From Pseudomonas eucalypticola (GTDB lineage: Bacteria; Pseudomonadota; Gammaproteobacteria; Pseudomonadales; Pseudomonadaceae): a stretch of 64,000 bases of DNA. Position 1 is the stretch's first letter. The number at the start of each line of letters is the position of its first letter. The stretch lies in contig NZ_CP056030.1 in the NCBI RefSeq assembly GCF_013374995.1, positions 4,062,501-4,126,500 of the forward strand. Reading direction: 5' to 3'. Positions 20,892 through 30,031 of the stretch are shown here, one piece after another. Under the pieces are notes generated by a model. It worked only from the letters and a program-made list of their open reading frames with translations. It ran no database searches and was not told the origin of the DNA. A program made the position numbers and the translations under genes.

Positions 20892-21490
20892 GCGAAGCGC
20901 CGCGCGGGCGGCGCACGGTATCGAGGGCGCCAGAAACCTTGAGCCATGCACCTGGCGGACTTGACCCAATCTCAAGCCAGACAAACAAGGCGGACCAGGC
21001 AATGGCGCAGGCATAACTGGCCCGAAACAGATGTGGGACCGGGCTTGCCCGGGAAGCGCCGCGCGGGCGGCGCACGGTCTCAAGGGCACTGGAAAAGCCC
21101 GAGCCATGCACCTGAAAGCCATGATGCGGTTTCATGACAGGCTTTTTGGGACCCCGCTGGAGATTTCATCATGGCCACCGAGCACTAATCGATAGTTTTG
21201 TGGCGCCCTTGCGACCGCGCGCCGCCCGCGCGGCGCTTCCCGGCCAAGGGCTCGGCGCCCCCGCCGCTCCCACAGCTGTTTCGGGCCAGTTATGCCTGTG
21301 CCATTGCCTGGACCGCCTTGTTTTTTCGTGTGGGGACTGCATTAACGCCACCAGTGCATGCCTGGGTTTCTCTGGCGCCCTTGCGACCGCGCGCCGCCCG
21401 CGCGGCGCTTCCCGGCCAAGGCCGGTCCCACATCTGTTTCGGGCCAGTCATGTCTGTGCCTTTGCCTGGACCGCCTTGTTTTTCCTGCTT
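20892..21490. repeat. Mirrored cluster of four GC-rich intergenic repeats
   Basis: This 820-base gap holds no convincing gene. An 18-base core, GCGCCGCGCGGGCGGCGC, which can itself fold (7-base arms), occurs at 20897-20914 and 21056-21073. Its complement lies at 21219-21236 and 21391-21408, giving a mirrored two-plus-two arrangement. Flanks are shared too. GCCATGCACCTG follows both left copies. TTCCCGGCCAAGG, TGTTTCGGGCCAGT and CTGGACCGCCTTGTTTTT follow the right copies, and most of this recurs, inverted, before the copy at 21056. Short open frames here are by-products of the repeats. Confidence 0.8.
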
Positions 21491-21621
21491 GGAACCGTAT
21501 GGAAGTTCTGCTTCCACGGTCCCCGCCGCCCAATTCAAACAAGCGTATGTTTTTTCATTGACAGCCCTGCGCAACCTCCATAACCTCCAAGGCACCTTCA
21601 ACGTACCCGGACGACGCGGAC

Positions 21622-22323
21622 GTGGGCAGCATCTATCTGATTCGACATGGCCAGGCCAGTTTCGGTGCCGACGACTACGACGTGTTGTCGCCGCTGGGCA
21701 TGCGCCAGGCCCAGGTACTGGGCGCGCATCTGGCTGACCTTGGCCTGACGCTGGACCGTTGCCTGGCCGGCAGCTTGCGACGCCAGCAGGCCACCGCGCA
21801 GCTGGCGCTGGAAGCCATGGGCGCCAGTCACCTGTGCGTGGACACCGATGCGGCCTTCAACGAGTTCGATGCCGAAGCGGTGATCCGCGCCATGTTGCCC
21901 GACCTGCTGCCCCACGAGCCCGAAGCGCTGCACACCCTGCGCAATGCGGCCCACAACCGCAGCGAGTTCCAGCGCCTGTTCGCGCTGTTGATCGGTCGCT
22001 GGCACGGTGGCCAGCACCCCACCCCCGACACCGAAAGCTGGGCCGCCTTCGTTGCCCGGGTCGAAGCGGGGTTGCACCGTCTGCTGGACCAGGCCGCCAG
22101 TGGCGCCAACATCGCCGTGTTCACGTCCGGCGGCACCATTACCGCCCTGCTGCACCTGATTACCGGAATCTCTGCCGCCCAGGCCTTCGAGCTGAACTGG
22201 CAGATCGTCAACACCTCGCTCAGCCAGCTGAAATTCCGTGGCCGCGAGGTAACCCTGGCCTCCTTCAACAGTCACACTCACCTGCAACTGCTGAAGGCGC
22301 CGGAGTTCATCACCTATCGATGA
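21622..22323 (+). CDS. Histidine phosphatase family protein
   Basis: A 233-residue phosphoglycerate-mutase-like phosphatase. The frame starts with GTG at 21622 and has IYLIRHGQASFGADDYD, where RHG carries the catalytic His9. The second conserved His region is VFTSGGTITALL, where the usual GH is replaced by GG, a variation seen in some branches. The ribosome site is weak (CGGACG), so the start is tentative, but no better in-frame start precedes the RHG motif. The substrate is unknown. It is followed 52 bases later by the SCP2 gene, and they are probably one operon. Confidence 0.85.
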   Translation: MGSIYLIRHGQASFGADDYDVLSPLGMRQAQVLGAHLADLGLTLDRCLAGSLRRQQATAQLALEAMGASHLCVDTDAAFNEFDAEAVIRAMLPDLLPHEPEALHTLRNAAHNRSEFQRLFALLIGRWHGGQHPTPDTESWAAFVARVEAGLHRLLDQAASGANIAVFTSGGTITALLHLITGISAAQAFELNWQIVNTSLSQLKFRGREVTLASFNSHTHLQLLKAPEFITYR

Positions 22324-22375
22324 GCGCCCCCCTGCCTCACCCCTGTCGCTAGCCCTTCAAAGAAAGGATCGAACC

Positions 22376-22690
22376 ATGAGCACCCTAGACACCGCCGTAG
22401 AAGCCATGAAGGCCAAATTCGACCCCTCCGCCGCTGCCGGTCTGGACCTGGTCTTCGGTTTTCGCATTGATGAGACCAAGCATTTCTCCCTGATCATCAA
22501 GGACAAGACCTGCGAACTGCAGCAAGGCGAGAACCCGGACGCCCAGGTCACCCTGGTCATGGACGAAGAAACCCTGAAAGGCATCGTCAGCGGCGAAACC
22601 GACGGCATGCAGGCGTTCATGGGCGGCAAGCTGCGCGCGGAAGGCGACATGATGCTGGCCATGAAGCTGAGCGAACTGTTTCCAGGCTGA
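22376..22690 (+). CDS. SCP2 sterol-binding-domain protein
   Basis: A 104-residue, single-domain SCP2 protein (MSTLDTAVEAMKAKFDPSAA) with the fold's typical core, VTLVMDEETLKGIVSGETDGMQ, followed by FMGGKLRAEGD. Such proteins bind lipids or acyl-CoAs in a hydrophobic tunnel; the bacterial ligand is unknown. It has a good ribosome site (GAAAGGA) and ends at a strong terminator. It lies directly after the histidine phosphatase gene. Confidence 0.9.
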   Translation: MSTLDTAVEAMKAKFDPSAAAGLDLVFGFRIDETKHFSLIIKDKTCELQQGENPDAQVTLVMDEETLKGIVSGETDGMQAFMGGKLRAEGDMMLAMKLSELFPG

Positions 22691-22705
22691 TACACTTTCT
22701 GTAAC

Positions 22706-22742
22706 AAAAAAGACCCCGGGTGCATGCCCGGGGTCTTTTTTT
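22706..22742 (+). terminator. Rho-independent terminator after the SCP2 gene
   Basis: AGACCCCGGG (22711-22720), a TGCATG loop, and CCCGGGGTCT (22727-22736) followed by TTTTTT. Six A precede the stem, so it could work in both directions. It separates the SCP2 gene from the iron operon. Confidence 0.92.
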
Positions 22743-22854
22743 GCCGGCAGCCAACCCTCCCCCCTGCCAGTGCTAGCTGACCCTGCAGGCCTATTGCCAG
22801 AATTTCTCATTAAATTTGCGCGAAACCCTCGCAAAAAGGGGGGCGCGCAGTTCA

Positions 22855-22871
22855 ATAATGAGTCTCATTAT
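22855..22871 (+). promoter_or_regulatory. Fur box upstream of efeU
   Basis: ATAATGAG-T-CTCATTAT is a perfect palindrome of 8-base arms that closely resembles the Fur consensus (GATAATGATAATCATTATC). It lies 38 bases before the proposed efeU start, where bound Fur-Fe would block transcription. The regulator is inferred from the consensus match and the iron-uptake genes downstream. Confidence 0.8.
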
Positions 22872-22909
22872 GTTACAAGTTAGCATCCTTCTTAAGATTG
22901 TGGTGCGAA

Positions 22910-23752
22910 GTGCTGGTTCCATTCTTGATCATGCTGCGCGAAGGGATTGAAGCCGCGCTCATCGTTGGCATCATTGCCAGTTACTTGAAACAGACCGGCC
23001 GCGGCCAGTGGATGCCTGCCGTGTGGATCGGCGTGTTCCTGGCAGCCGCCATCGCCCTGCTGGTGGGCGGTGGCCTGGAGCTCATGAGCGCCGAATTCCC
23101 GCAGAAACAACAGGAACTGTTCGAAGGCCTGGTAGGCCTGGTGGCCGTGGTCATCCTCAGCTCCATGGTGTTCTGGATGCGCAAAGTGGCACGCTCCATC
23201 AAGCACTCGCTGCACGAGTCCATGGACCGCGCCCTGGCCAACTCCAACCACCAGGTCATTGCCCTGGTCGCCATGGTGTTCTTCGCCGTGGCCCGCGAAG
23301 GCCTGGAGACCGTGTTCTTCCTGCTGGCCGTGTTCCAGCAGAGCGAAGGCGCCGGTGCGCCACTGGGCGCCCTGCTGGGCCTGATTCTGGCGGTAGCCGT
23401 GGGTTTCGGTATCTACACCGGCAGCATGCGCCTGAACCTGTCGCTGTTCTTCCGCTGGACCGGCCTGTTCATCCTGGTGGTGGCCGCTGGCATTCTGGCC
23501 AACTCGGTACAGGCGCTGCATGAAGCCGGTATCTGGAACTCGCTGCAGGATGTGGTCTTCGATGTCAGCGCTACGCTGCCGATGGACGGCCCGGTTGGCT
23601 CGGTACTGGCTGGCATGTTCGGCTACCAGGACGCCCCGACCATCAGCACCCTGGGCGCTTACCTGCTGTACCTGGTGTTCGCCCTGGTCATGTTCTTCCT
23701 GCCCGCCAGCGCCCCCGTCGGGCGCAAGCCGGCTCCCGCTACTCACTCCTAA
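22910..23752 (+). CDS. efeU: EfeU ferrous iron permease (FTR1 family)
   Basis: The inner-membrane channel of the EfeUOB iron uptake system, related to yeast Ftr1p. It has about seven hydrophobic segments and the two iron-binding motifs REGIE (R10-E14) and REGLE (R129-E133). The frame is open from a TTG at 22898. I place the start at GTG 22910 because the product then begins VLVPFLIMLREG, which matches the N-terminus of E. coli EfeU (MFVPFLIMLREG); no strong ribosome site supports either choice. It has 280 residues. It heads the efeU-efeO-efeB-efeM operon, with gaps of 14-27 bases, behind a Fur box. Confidence 0.92.
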   Translation: MLVPFLIMLREGIEAALIVGIIASYLKQTGRGQWMPAVWIGVFLAAAIALLVGGGLELMSAEFPQKQQELFEGLVGLVAVVILSSMVFWMRKVARSIKHSLHESMDRALANSNHQVIALVAMVFFAVAREGLETVFFLLAVFQQSEGAGAPLGALLGLILAVAVGFGIYTGSMRLNLSLFFRWTGLFILVVAAGILANSVQALHEAGIWNSLQDVVFDVSATLPMDGPVGSVLAGMFGYQDAPTISTLGAYLLYLVFALVMFFLPASAPVGRKPAPATHS

Positions 23753-23766
23753 GGCTTCTTCCGTCA

Positions 23767-24957
23767 ATGTCCAATCAAGCCCCAGGCCTGTCGCCACGCG
23801 TGCTGCGCGTGGCCGTGGCCGGCTCCGTGGTGGTGATGCTCGCCGCCGGTGCACTGTTCTACTACGCCTCTCAGGTAGCCTCGTCCAAGCGCCAGGCCAA
23901 CCACGATGAAATCGTCGTCAACATCCACCCGCACAGCTGTGAGCCCAACGCCCTGACCATCCCGGCCGGGCATGCGAGCTTCCGCATCGTCAACAAATCC
24001 GAGCGCGCGGTGGAGTGGGAGATTCTCGACGGCGTGCTGGTGGTCGAGGAGCGCGAGAACATCACCCCGGGCATGAGCCAGGTGATCAACGCCAACCTGG
24101 CGCCCGGCGACTACGCCATTACCTGCGGCCTGCTCAGCAACCCGCGTGGCACCCTCACGGTCACCCCTACCGCCGAGTCCGAAGCCAACGCCAAGGCCCG
24201 CCCGGCCATGGTGGCCTTCATCGGCCCACTGTCCGAATACCGCGTGTACCTGAGCCTGCAAGGCAGCGCCTTGGTGCGTGGGGTCGATGCCTTGAACCAG
24301 GCCATCGCCGCAGGCGACCTGGCCGCCGCCCGTGCCGCTTATGTGCCGGCACGCAGCGCTTACCAGAGCCTGGCGGCTGCGGCCCAGCGTTATTCAGAGC
24401 TGGACAACGCCATCAACGCCCGCGCCGACTACTACGAGAAACGCGAGCAGGACCCAGGCTTCGGCGGCTTCCACCGCCTGGAATACGGCCTGTTCCAGCA
24501 GTCGAGCCTGGACGGCCTGGCCCCCGTGGCGCAGAAGCTGGCCACCGACGTCGCTGCGTTGAAAACCCAACTGCTGGCGCAGAACCTGCCGCCTGAGCAG
24601 CTGGTCAGCATCGTGGCCCGCAACATCCGCAGCCTGGCCGAGGTACGCACCAACGGCGAAGAAGAGCGTTACAGCCACACCGACCTGAGCGGTTTCGCCG
24701 CCAACCTGGCGGGCGCGCGCAAAGTGGTCGACCTGCTGCGGCCATTGTTGGCCAAATCGGCGGCCGACTTGCTGCCGAAAATCGACGCGGCGCTGAACGA
24801 CCTGGGTACCCAGCTCGACAGCCTGCGCGACGGCGACGCCTACCGCGCGTACGACAAGGTCGGTCCGGATCAGCGCAAGCAGATCGCCGACAAGGCCAAG
24901 GCACTGGCCGATGCACTCGATGGAATCGATCCCGCCCTGGGCCTCTCGGCCCTGTAA
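23767..24957 (+). CDS. efeO: EfeO periplasmic iron-binding protein (cupredoxin plus M75/imelysin domain)
   Basis: EfeO is the periplasmic partner of EfeU that binds iron and delivers it to the permease. It has 396 residues. An N-terminal hydrophobic segment (about 13-35) acts as a signal or anchor. A cupredoxin-like domain (about 45-135) includes HPHSCEPNALTIPAG and DYAITCGLLSNPRG. The C-terminal M75 domain has the conserved metal motif HRLE (H236-E239). The later stretch EERYSHTDLSGF is shared with EfeM downstream. Length is near the 375 of E. coli EfeO. Confidence 0.94.
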   Translation: MSNQAPGLSPRVLRVAVAGSVVVMLAAGALFYYASQVASSKRQANHDEIVVNIHPHSCEPNALTIPAGHASFRIVNKSERAVEWEILDGVLVVEERENITPGMSQVINANLAPGDYAITCGLLSNPRGTLTVTPTAESEANAKARPAMVAFIGPLSEYRVYLSLQGSALVRGVDALNQAIAAGDLAAARAAYVPARSAYQSLAAAAQRYSELDNAINARADYYEKREQDPGFGGFHRLEYGLFQQSSLDGLAPVAQKLATDVAALKTQLLAQNLPPEQLVSIVARNIRSLAEVRTNGEEERYSHTDLSGFAANLAGARKVVDLLRPLLAKSAADLLPKIDAALNDLGTQLDSLRDGDAYRAYDKVGPDQRKQIADKAKALADALDGIDPALGLSAL

Positions 24958-24975
24958 CACAGACGACAGACACAC

Positions 24976-26283
24976 ATGAGCGACTCGAAAAACAGCAACA
25001 CCCCTGTCGACGCCCAGCGGCGCCGTGTATTGATGGGCATGGGCGCCGCCGGCGTCGCCCTGGCTGGCGGCGCCCTGAGCTGCCCGGCCATGGCGGCTGC
25101 CGAGGCCCAGGTGGCTGAAGCGCCGAAAAGCGACAAGACCCAGGACCGCCACGACTACCACGGCGTGCACCAGAGCGGCATCGTCACGCCGCGCCCGGCG
25201 GCCGGCATGATGGTGGCCTTCGACGTGCTAGCGGCTGACCGCAAGGATCTGGAGCGCCTGTTCAAGCTGCTGGACCAGCGCATCAAGTTCCTGATGACCG
25301 GCGGCGAAGTGCAGGAAATCGACCCGAAACTGCCACCCGTGGACTCCGGCATCCTCGGCCCGGTCGTCACCCCGGACAACCTGACCATCACCGTGTCGGT
25401 AGGCGCCTCGCTGTTCGACGAGCGTTTCGGCCTGGAACACGCCAAGCCCAAGCACCTGATCCAGATGGTCGGTTTTCCCAACGACGCCCTGGAGCCAGCC
25501 CTGTGCCACGGCGACCTGACGCTGCAGTTCTGCTCCAACACCCCGGACACCAACATTCACGCCCTGCGTGACATCGTCAAGAACATGCCGGACCTGCTGC
25601 TGGTGCGCTGGAAACAGGAAGGCACCGTGCCGGCCCAGGCGCCGAAGAAGCCCAGCGAGGCGGCCGAAAGCGCGCGCAACTTCCTTGGTTTCCGCGACGG
25701 CTCGGCCAACCCGGACTCCAACGACAACAAGGCCATGGACGCCATCGTCTGGGTGCAACCGGGCAGCGAAGAGCCGGCCTGGGCCGCCAACGGCAGCTAC
25801 CAGGCCGTGCGCCTGATCCGCAACTTCGTCGAGCGCTGGGACCGTACCCCCCTGCAAGAGCAGGAAAGCATCTTCGGCCGCAAGAAGATCACCGGTGCGC
25901 CGTTCGATGGTGCCACCGAGCATGACGTACCGGACTACCACAAAGACCCGGAAGGCAAGCTCACCCGGCTGGACTCGCACATTCGCCTGGCCAACCCGCG
26001 CACGCCCGAGTCCCAGGCCAACCTGATCCTGCGCCGCCCGTTCAACTACTCCAATGGCGTGAACAAGAACGGCCAGCTGGACATGGGCCTGCTGTTCATC
26101 TGCTACCAGGCCAACCTGGAGAAAGGTTTCATCACCGTGCAGACCCGCCTTAACGGCGAGCCGCTGGAGGAGTACCTCAAGCCCATGGGCGGCGGTTATT
26201 TCTTCACCCTGCCGGGGGTAAAAAACGACCAGGACTTCATCGGTCGTTCATTGCTGCAAGCTTCCAACACCAAAAACGCTTAA
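24976..26283 (+). CDS. efeB: EfeB deferrochelatase/peroxidase (DyP-type heme enzyme)
   Basis: A periplasmic dye-decolourising-type heme peroxidase that works with EfeUO and can help release or oxidise iron. It has 435 residues. The N-terminus carries a Tat signal: R15-R16-R17 before [15 protein letters not shown], so it is exported folded with heme. The DyP signature GFRDG lies at 238-242 (D241 is the distal catalytic acid), and the predicted proximal heme ligand is H335 in [10 protein letters not shown]. Both halves of the ferredoxin-like fold are present and the length is normal. It is the third gene of the efe operon. Confidence 0.95.
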   Translation: MSDSKNSNTPVDAQRRRVLMGMGAAGVALAGGALSCPAMAAAEAQVAEAPKSDKTQDRHDYHGVHQSGIVTPRPAAGMMVAFDVLAADRKDLERLFKLLDQRIKFLMTGGEVQEIDPKLPPVDSGILGPVVTPDNLTITVSVGASLFDERFGLEHAKPKHLIQMVGFPNDALEPALCHGDLTLQFCSNTPDTNIHALRDIVKNMPDLLLVRWKQEGTVPAQAPKKPSEAAESARNFLGFRDGSANPDSNDNKAMDAIVWVQPGSEEPAWAANGSYQAVRLIRNFVERWDRTPLQEQESIFGRKKITGAPFDGATEHDVPDYHKDPEGKLTRLDSHIRLANPRTPESQANLILRRPFNYSNGVNKNGQLDMGLLFICYQANLEKGFITVQTRLNGEPLEEYLKPMGGGYFFTLPGVKNDQDFIGRSLLQASNTKNA

Positions 26284-26310
26284 GTCTTTGACAACATCGG
26301 GGATCCTTTC

Positions 26311-27138
26311 ATGAAGAAGTCGCCACTCGCTTTGCTGCTGTCCCTTGGTTTGCTGCACGCTCCGGTCTCGGCCTTCGCCGCCGACAACTCGGCCCTGGAC
26401 CTGGTCCAGCCGATCTCCGACTACAAGATCTACGTGACCGAAGAGCTGGACAAGCTGGGCAGCGAAACCCAGAAGTTCACCGATGCCATCAAGAAGGGCG
26501 ACCTGGAAACAGCCAAAAAGCTGTATGCCCCGACCCGCGTTCACTATGAAGCCATCGAGCCGATCGCCGAACTGTTCAGCGACCTGGACGCCTCGATCGA
26601 CTCCCGCGTCGACGACCACGAGAAAGGCGTGACCGCCGAGGACTTCACCGGCTTCCACCGCCTGGAATACAGCCTGTACTCGGAAAAGACCACCAAAGGC
26701 CTGGAAGCCCTGGCTGACAAGCTGAACAACGACGTGAAGGACCTGCAGACCCGCGTGGCCGGCCTGACCTTCCCGCCGGAGAAAGTGGTAGGCGGCGCGG
26801 CCGCACTGATGGAAGAAGTGGCGGCCACCAAGGTCAGCGGTGAGGAAGACCGTTACAGCCACACCGACCTGTATGACTTCCAGGGCAACGTTGACGGCGC
26901 GAAGAAAATCTTCGAACTGTTCAAGCCGCAAGTGCAGAAGAAAGACGCGGCCTTCGTGACCAAGGTTGAAAAGAACTTCGGCACCGTGGACAAGATCCTG
27001 GCCAAGTACAAGACCAAGGACGGCGGCTACGAGACCTATGACAAGGTCAAGGACGCTGACCGCAAGGCCCTCATCGGCCCGGTCAACACCCTGGCTGAAG
27101 ACCTGTCCACCCTGCGTGGCAAGCTGGGTCTGAACTAA
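26311..27138 (+). CDS. efeM: EfeM-like M75 imelysin-family iron-binding protein
   Basis: A 275-residue periplasmic protein with a signal peptide (MKKSPLALLLSLGLLHAPVSAFA) and a single M75 domain with HRLE (H116-E119) and EEDRYSHTDLYDFQGN. It is clearly a paralogue of the C-terminal part of EfeO but lacks the cupredoxin domain, the form called EfeM in P. syringae-type systems. It lies 27 bases after efeB and shares the operon. EfeO and EfeM in one operon may divide iron capture, but this is inference. A hairpin follows the gene. Confidence 0.88.
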   Translation: MKKSPLALLLSLGLLHAPVSAFAADNSALDLVQPISDYKIYVTEELDKLGSETQKFTDAIKKGDLETAKKLYAPTRVHYEAIEPIAELFSDLDASIDSRVDDHEKGVTAEDFTGFHRLEYSLYSEKTTKGLEALADKLNNDVKDLQTRVAGLTFPPEKVVGGAAALMEEVAATKVSGEEDRYSHTDLYDFQGNVDGAKKIFELFKPQVQKKDAAFVTKVEKNFGTVDKILAKYKTKDGGYETYDKVKDADRKALIGPVNTLAEDLSTLRGKLGLN

Positions 27139-27147
27139 GGTTGTGCC

Positions 27148-27176
27148 TGTAGCCGCTGCCGAGGGCAGCGGCTACA
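27148..27176 (+). terminator. Hairpin at the end of the efe operon
   Basis: TGTAGCCGCTGCC (27148-27160), a GAG loop, and GGCAGCGGCTACA (27164-27176) form a perfect 13-base stem 9 bases after the efeM stop. No T run follows, so it could be a terminator of unusual type or a REP-like element that protects the mRNA 3' end. Confidence 0.6.
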
Positions 27177-27300
27177 TCGGCTGTATTGATCGCCCTGCAA
27201 CACCCCCGCCAATAACACCCCCTCGCACTTGTCCCCTGCCCTGCCGCGCATTAGATTGTTCAATGATCTGACGCATCCAGAATAAGCAAAAGGGATAACC

Positions 27301-28368
27301 ATGGCGCTTACCGACCAGTCCACCGCCGTGCGCAGCGGTGAAGAGCTCGATGCCGCGCGTATCGACCCGTACCTCAAGGCGCACATCCCCGGCCTCACCG
27401 GCACGCCAAGCATCAGCCAGTTCCCCGGCGGCGCTTCGAACCTGACCTACCTGGTCACCTACCCCGAACAGGAATTCGTCCTGCGCCGCCCGCCCTTCGG
27501 GCACAAGGCCAAGTCGGCCCATGACATGGGCCGCGAATACCGCATCCTCAACCAGCTCAACGCCGGGTTCCCCTACTGCCCCAAGGCCTACGCGCACTGC
27601 ACCGACGAATCGGTGATCGGTGCCGAGTTCTACGTGATGGAGCGGGTCAAAGGCATCATCCTGCGCTCGGACATTCCCGCTGAATTGGGCCTCGACCCGC
27701 AGAAGACCCGCGCCCTGTGCCACAACTTCATCGACAAGTTCGCCGACCTGCACCAGGTGGATTACGCCGCCTGCGGCCTGGCCGACCTGGGTAAGCCCGA
27801 AGGCTACGTGGCGCGCCAGATCAGTGGCTGGAGCGACCGCTACGACAAGGCCCGCACCCCGGACGCGCCGGCCTGGGACAGTGTCAAGGCATGGCTGGCA
27901 GACAAGCAGCCAGCGGACCACCCCACGCCTGCCATCGTGCACAACGACTACCGCTTCGACAATGTCATCCTCGACGCCCAGGACCCGATGCAGATCATCG
28001 GCGTGCTGGACTGGGAGCTGACCACCCTGGGTGACCCGCTGATGGACCTGGGCAACACCCTGGCCTACTGGATACAGGCCGATGACCCGGCGCCGGTGCA
28101 ACTGATGCGCCGCCAGCCCAGCAACGCACCCGGCATGCTGACGCGCCGCGAATTCGTCGACTATTACGCCGAACGGGCCGGCATCCAGGTGGACAACTTC
28201 GATTTCTATTACACCTATGGCCTGTTCCGCCTGGCCGGCATCGTGCAGCAGATCTACTACCGCTTCTTCCACGGCCAGACCCAGGACAAGCGCTTTGCCC
28301 CGTTCATTCACATGAACACACTGCTGGAACAGATGAGCCTGAACGTCATCAAGCACTCCACCCTGTAA
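27301..28368 (+). CDS. Phosphotransferase family protein (ACAD10/APH-like)
   Basis: 355 residues, starting at ATG 27301 after AAAGGGATAACC. It has an aminoglycoside-phosphotransferase/choline-kinase fold: the glycine-rich ATP loop FPGGASNLTYLV near the N-terminus, the catalytic-loop motif HNDYRFDNV (H214, D216) and the Mg-binding segment VLDWELTTLGDPLMDLG. In the ACAD10 branch this kinase phosphorylates hydroxyacyl-CoA intermediates. The SDR gene 10 bases downstream supports a role in acyl or alcohol catabolism rather than drug resistance. The substrate is not shown by the sequence. Confidence 0.87.
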   Translation: MALTDQSTAVRSGEELDAARIDPYLKAHIPGLTGTPSISQFPGGASNLTYLVTYPEQEFVLRRPPFGHKAKSAHDMGREYRILNQLNAGFPYCPKAYAHCTDESVIGAEFYVMERVKGIILRSDIPAELGLDPQKTRALCHNFIDKFADLHQVDYAACGLADLGKPEGYVARQISGWSDRYDKARTPDAPAWDSVKAWLADKQPADHPTPAIVHNDYRFDNVILDAQDPMQIIGVLDWELTTLGDPLMDLGNTLAYWIQADDPAPVQLMRRQPSNAPGMLTRREFVDYYAERAGIQVDNFDFYYTYGLFRLAGIVQQIYYRFFHGQTQDKRFAPFIHMNTLLEQMSLNVIKHSTL

Positions 28369-28378
28369 GGAAACCGAG

Positions 28379-29146
28379 ATGTCCAAGACGCAATTGTTCG
28401 ACCTCGACGGCAAGATCGCCTTCGTTTCCGGCGCCAGCCGCGGCATCGGCGAAGCCATCGCCAAACTGCTGGCCCAGCAGGGCGCCCATGTGATCGTCTC
28501 CAGCCGCAAGCTGGACGGTTGCCAGCAAGTGGCCGATGCCATCATCGCCGAGGGTGGCAAGGCCACCGCCATCGCCTGCCATATTGGCGAGATGGAGCAG
28601 ATCCAGCAGGTGTTCGCCGCCATCCGCGAGCAGTTCGGGCGCTTGGACATCCTGGTCAACAACGCTGCCACCAACCCGCAATTCTGCAACGTGCTGGACA
28701 CCGACCTCGGCGCCTTCCAGAAGACCGTGGACGTGAACATCCGCGGCTACTTCTTCATGTCGGTGGAAGCGGGCAAGCTGATGCGCGAGCACGGCGGTGG
28801 CAGCATCATCAACGTCGCGTCCATCAACGGCATTTCGCCGGGGATCTTCCAGGGCATCTATTCGGTGACCAAGGCGGCGGTGATCAACATGACCAAGGTG
28901 TTCGCCAAGGAGTGCGCGCAGTTCGGCATCCGCTGCAACGCCCTGCTGCCGGGCCTGACCGACACCAAGTTCGCCTCGGCGCTGGTCAAGAACGACGCCA
29001 TCCTCAACACCGCCCTGGCGCAGATCCCACTCAAACGCGTCGCCGCCCCTAGCGAAATGGCCGGTACCGTGCTGTACCTGGCCAGTGATGCGTCCAGCTA
29101 CACCACGGGCGTGGCGTTGAACGTGGATGGTGGTTTCCTGTCCTGA
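28379..29146 (+). CDS. SDR family oxidoreductase
   Basis: A 255-residue classical short-chain dehydrogenase. It has the nucleotide loop SGASRGIGEA near residue 20, NNAA, and catalytic S148, Y161 and K165 (the YSVTK motif). The C-terminus ends in YTTGVALNVDGGF, typical of FabG-like SDRs. The ribosome site AAGGAAAC overlaps the upstream stop codon, so it is cotranscribed with the phosphotransferase. It probably oxidises or reduces a hydroxyacyl or alcohol substrate in the same pathway. A terminator hairpin follows. Confidence 0.92.
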   Translation: MSKTQLFDLDGKIAFVSGASRGIGEAIAKLLAQQGAHVIVSSRKLDGCQQVADAIIAEGGKATAIACHIGEMEQIQQVFAAIREQFGRLDILVNNAATNPQFCNVLDTDLGAFQKTVDVNIRGYFFMSVEAGKLMREHGGGSIINVASINGISPGIFQGIYSVTKAAVINMTKVFAKECAQFGIRCNALLPGLTDTKFASALVKNDAILNTALAQIPLKRVAAPSEMAGTVLYLASDASSYTTGVALNVDGGFLS

Positions 29147-29157
29147 GCCGGGAGCGC

Positions 29158-29180
29158 GCTGGCGTGCCAGCGAGCTTTTT
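29158..29180 (+). terminator. Terminator after the SDR gene
   Basis: GCTGGC (29158-29163), GT, GCCAGC (29166-29171) and then GAGCTTTTT. The stem is short and GC-rich with a T run, 12 bases past the stop codon. Confidence 0.7.
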
Positions 29181-29198
29181 ACGCCCCAAGGGGCTAAA

Positions 29199-30005
29199 AT
29201 GCTCGCCCCGCCAAAAACAATGATCTACCCAATGCCCTTCGAACTCAGCACCGACCCCACTACCCTGCTCATTCTCGCCATTGTCGCCTTCGTCGCCGGT
29301 TTCATCGATGCCATCGCTGGCGGCGGTGGACTGCTGACCACCCCGGCGCTGTTGACCGCCGGCCTGCCACCGCATCTGGTGCTGGGCACCAACAAGCTCA
29401 GTTCCACCTTCGGCTCGGCAACCGCCAGCTTCACGTTCATTCGCCGCAAACTGTTCCACCCGCGCGAATGGTGGCCGGCACTGATCTTCACCTTGGTAGG
29501 GTCGCTGATCGGCGCCGTGGCCGCCCACTACATGCCCTCGGAATGGTTGAACAAGATGCTGCCGGTGATCGTCTTCGCCTGTGGCATCTACCTGCTGTTC
29601 GGCGGTACGCCCAAGGGGCCGGTGGACAGCCATGCGGTGATCAAGCAGAAACGGCAGATTCCCCAAGGCCTTGCACTGGGCTTTTATGACGGCGTGGCCG
29701 GGCCCGGCACCGGGGCGTTCTGGACCGTGACCTCGATGCTGATGTACCCCATCGACCTGGTACGGGCCAGCGGCGTGGCACGCAGCATGAACTTCGTCAG
29801 CAACGCGGCGGCGCTGGCGGTGTTCATCATCAACGGCAGCGTGGACTGGCTGATCGGCCTGAGCATGGGCACCTGCCTGATGGTAGGAGCCTTCTTCGGC
29901 GCCCGCAGTGCCATCAGCGGTGGGGCGAAGTTCATTCGCCCGGTGTTCATTACCGTGGTACTGGGGCTTACCGTGCGCCTGGCCTGGCAGCACTGGTTCG
30001 CCTGA
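29199..30005 (+). CDS. TSUP family transporter (TauE/SafE sulfite exporter-like)
   Basis: An inner-membrane protein with about eight hydrophobic segments and the family signature FIDAIAGGGGLLTTPALL near the N-terminus, repeated loosely as GFYDGVAGPGTGAFW in the second half. TSUP proteins move sulfite, sulfonates or other small anions; the substrate here is unknown. Three starts are possible: ATG 29199 has AAGGGG in good position, while 29220 and 29232 lack a ribosome site but sit nearer the first helix. TAAAAT (29194-29199) could also be a -10 box, which would favour the later starts. The gene is convergent with nudC. Confidence 0.85.
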   Translation: MLAPPKTMIYPMPFELSTDPTTLLILAIVAFVAGFIDAIAGGGGLLTTPALLTAGLPPHLVLGTNKLSSTFGSATASFTFIRRKLFHPREWWPALIFTLVGSLIGAVAAHYMPSEWLNKMLPVIVFACGIYLLFGGTPKGPVDSHAVIKQKRQIPQGLALGFYDGVAGPGTGAFWTVTSMLMYPIDLVRASGVARSMNFVSNAAALAVFIINGSVDWLIGLSMGTCLMVGAFFGARSAISGGAKFIRPVFITVVLGLTVRLAWQHWFA

Positions 30006-30031
30006 CGCTGCCCCCCCCGCTGGAACGGGTG

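Noticed and set aside
21134..21737. Several overlapping frames in the repeat cluster
   Set aside because: They exist only because the repeats are GC-rich and lack stops. They overlap each other in all frames and the start of the histidine phosphatase gene.
27148..27176. A small RNA gene after efeM
   Set aside because: Only a single perfect hairpin without promoter or T run is visible; a terminator or REP-like hairpin explains it.
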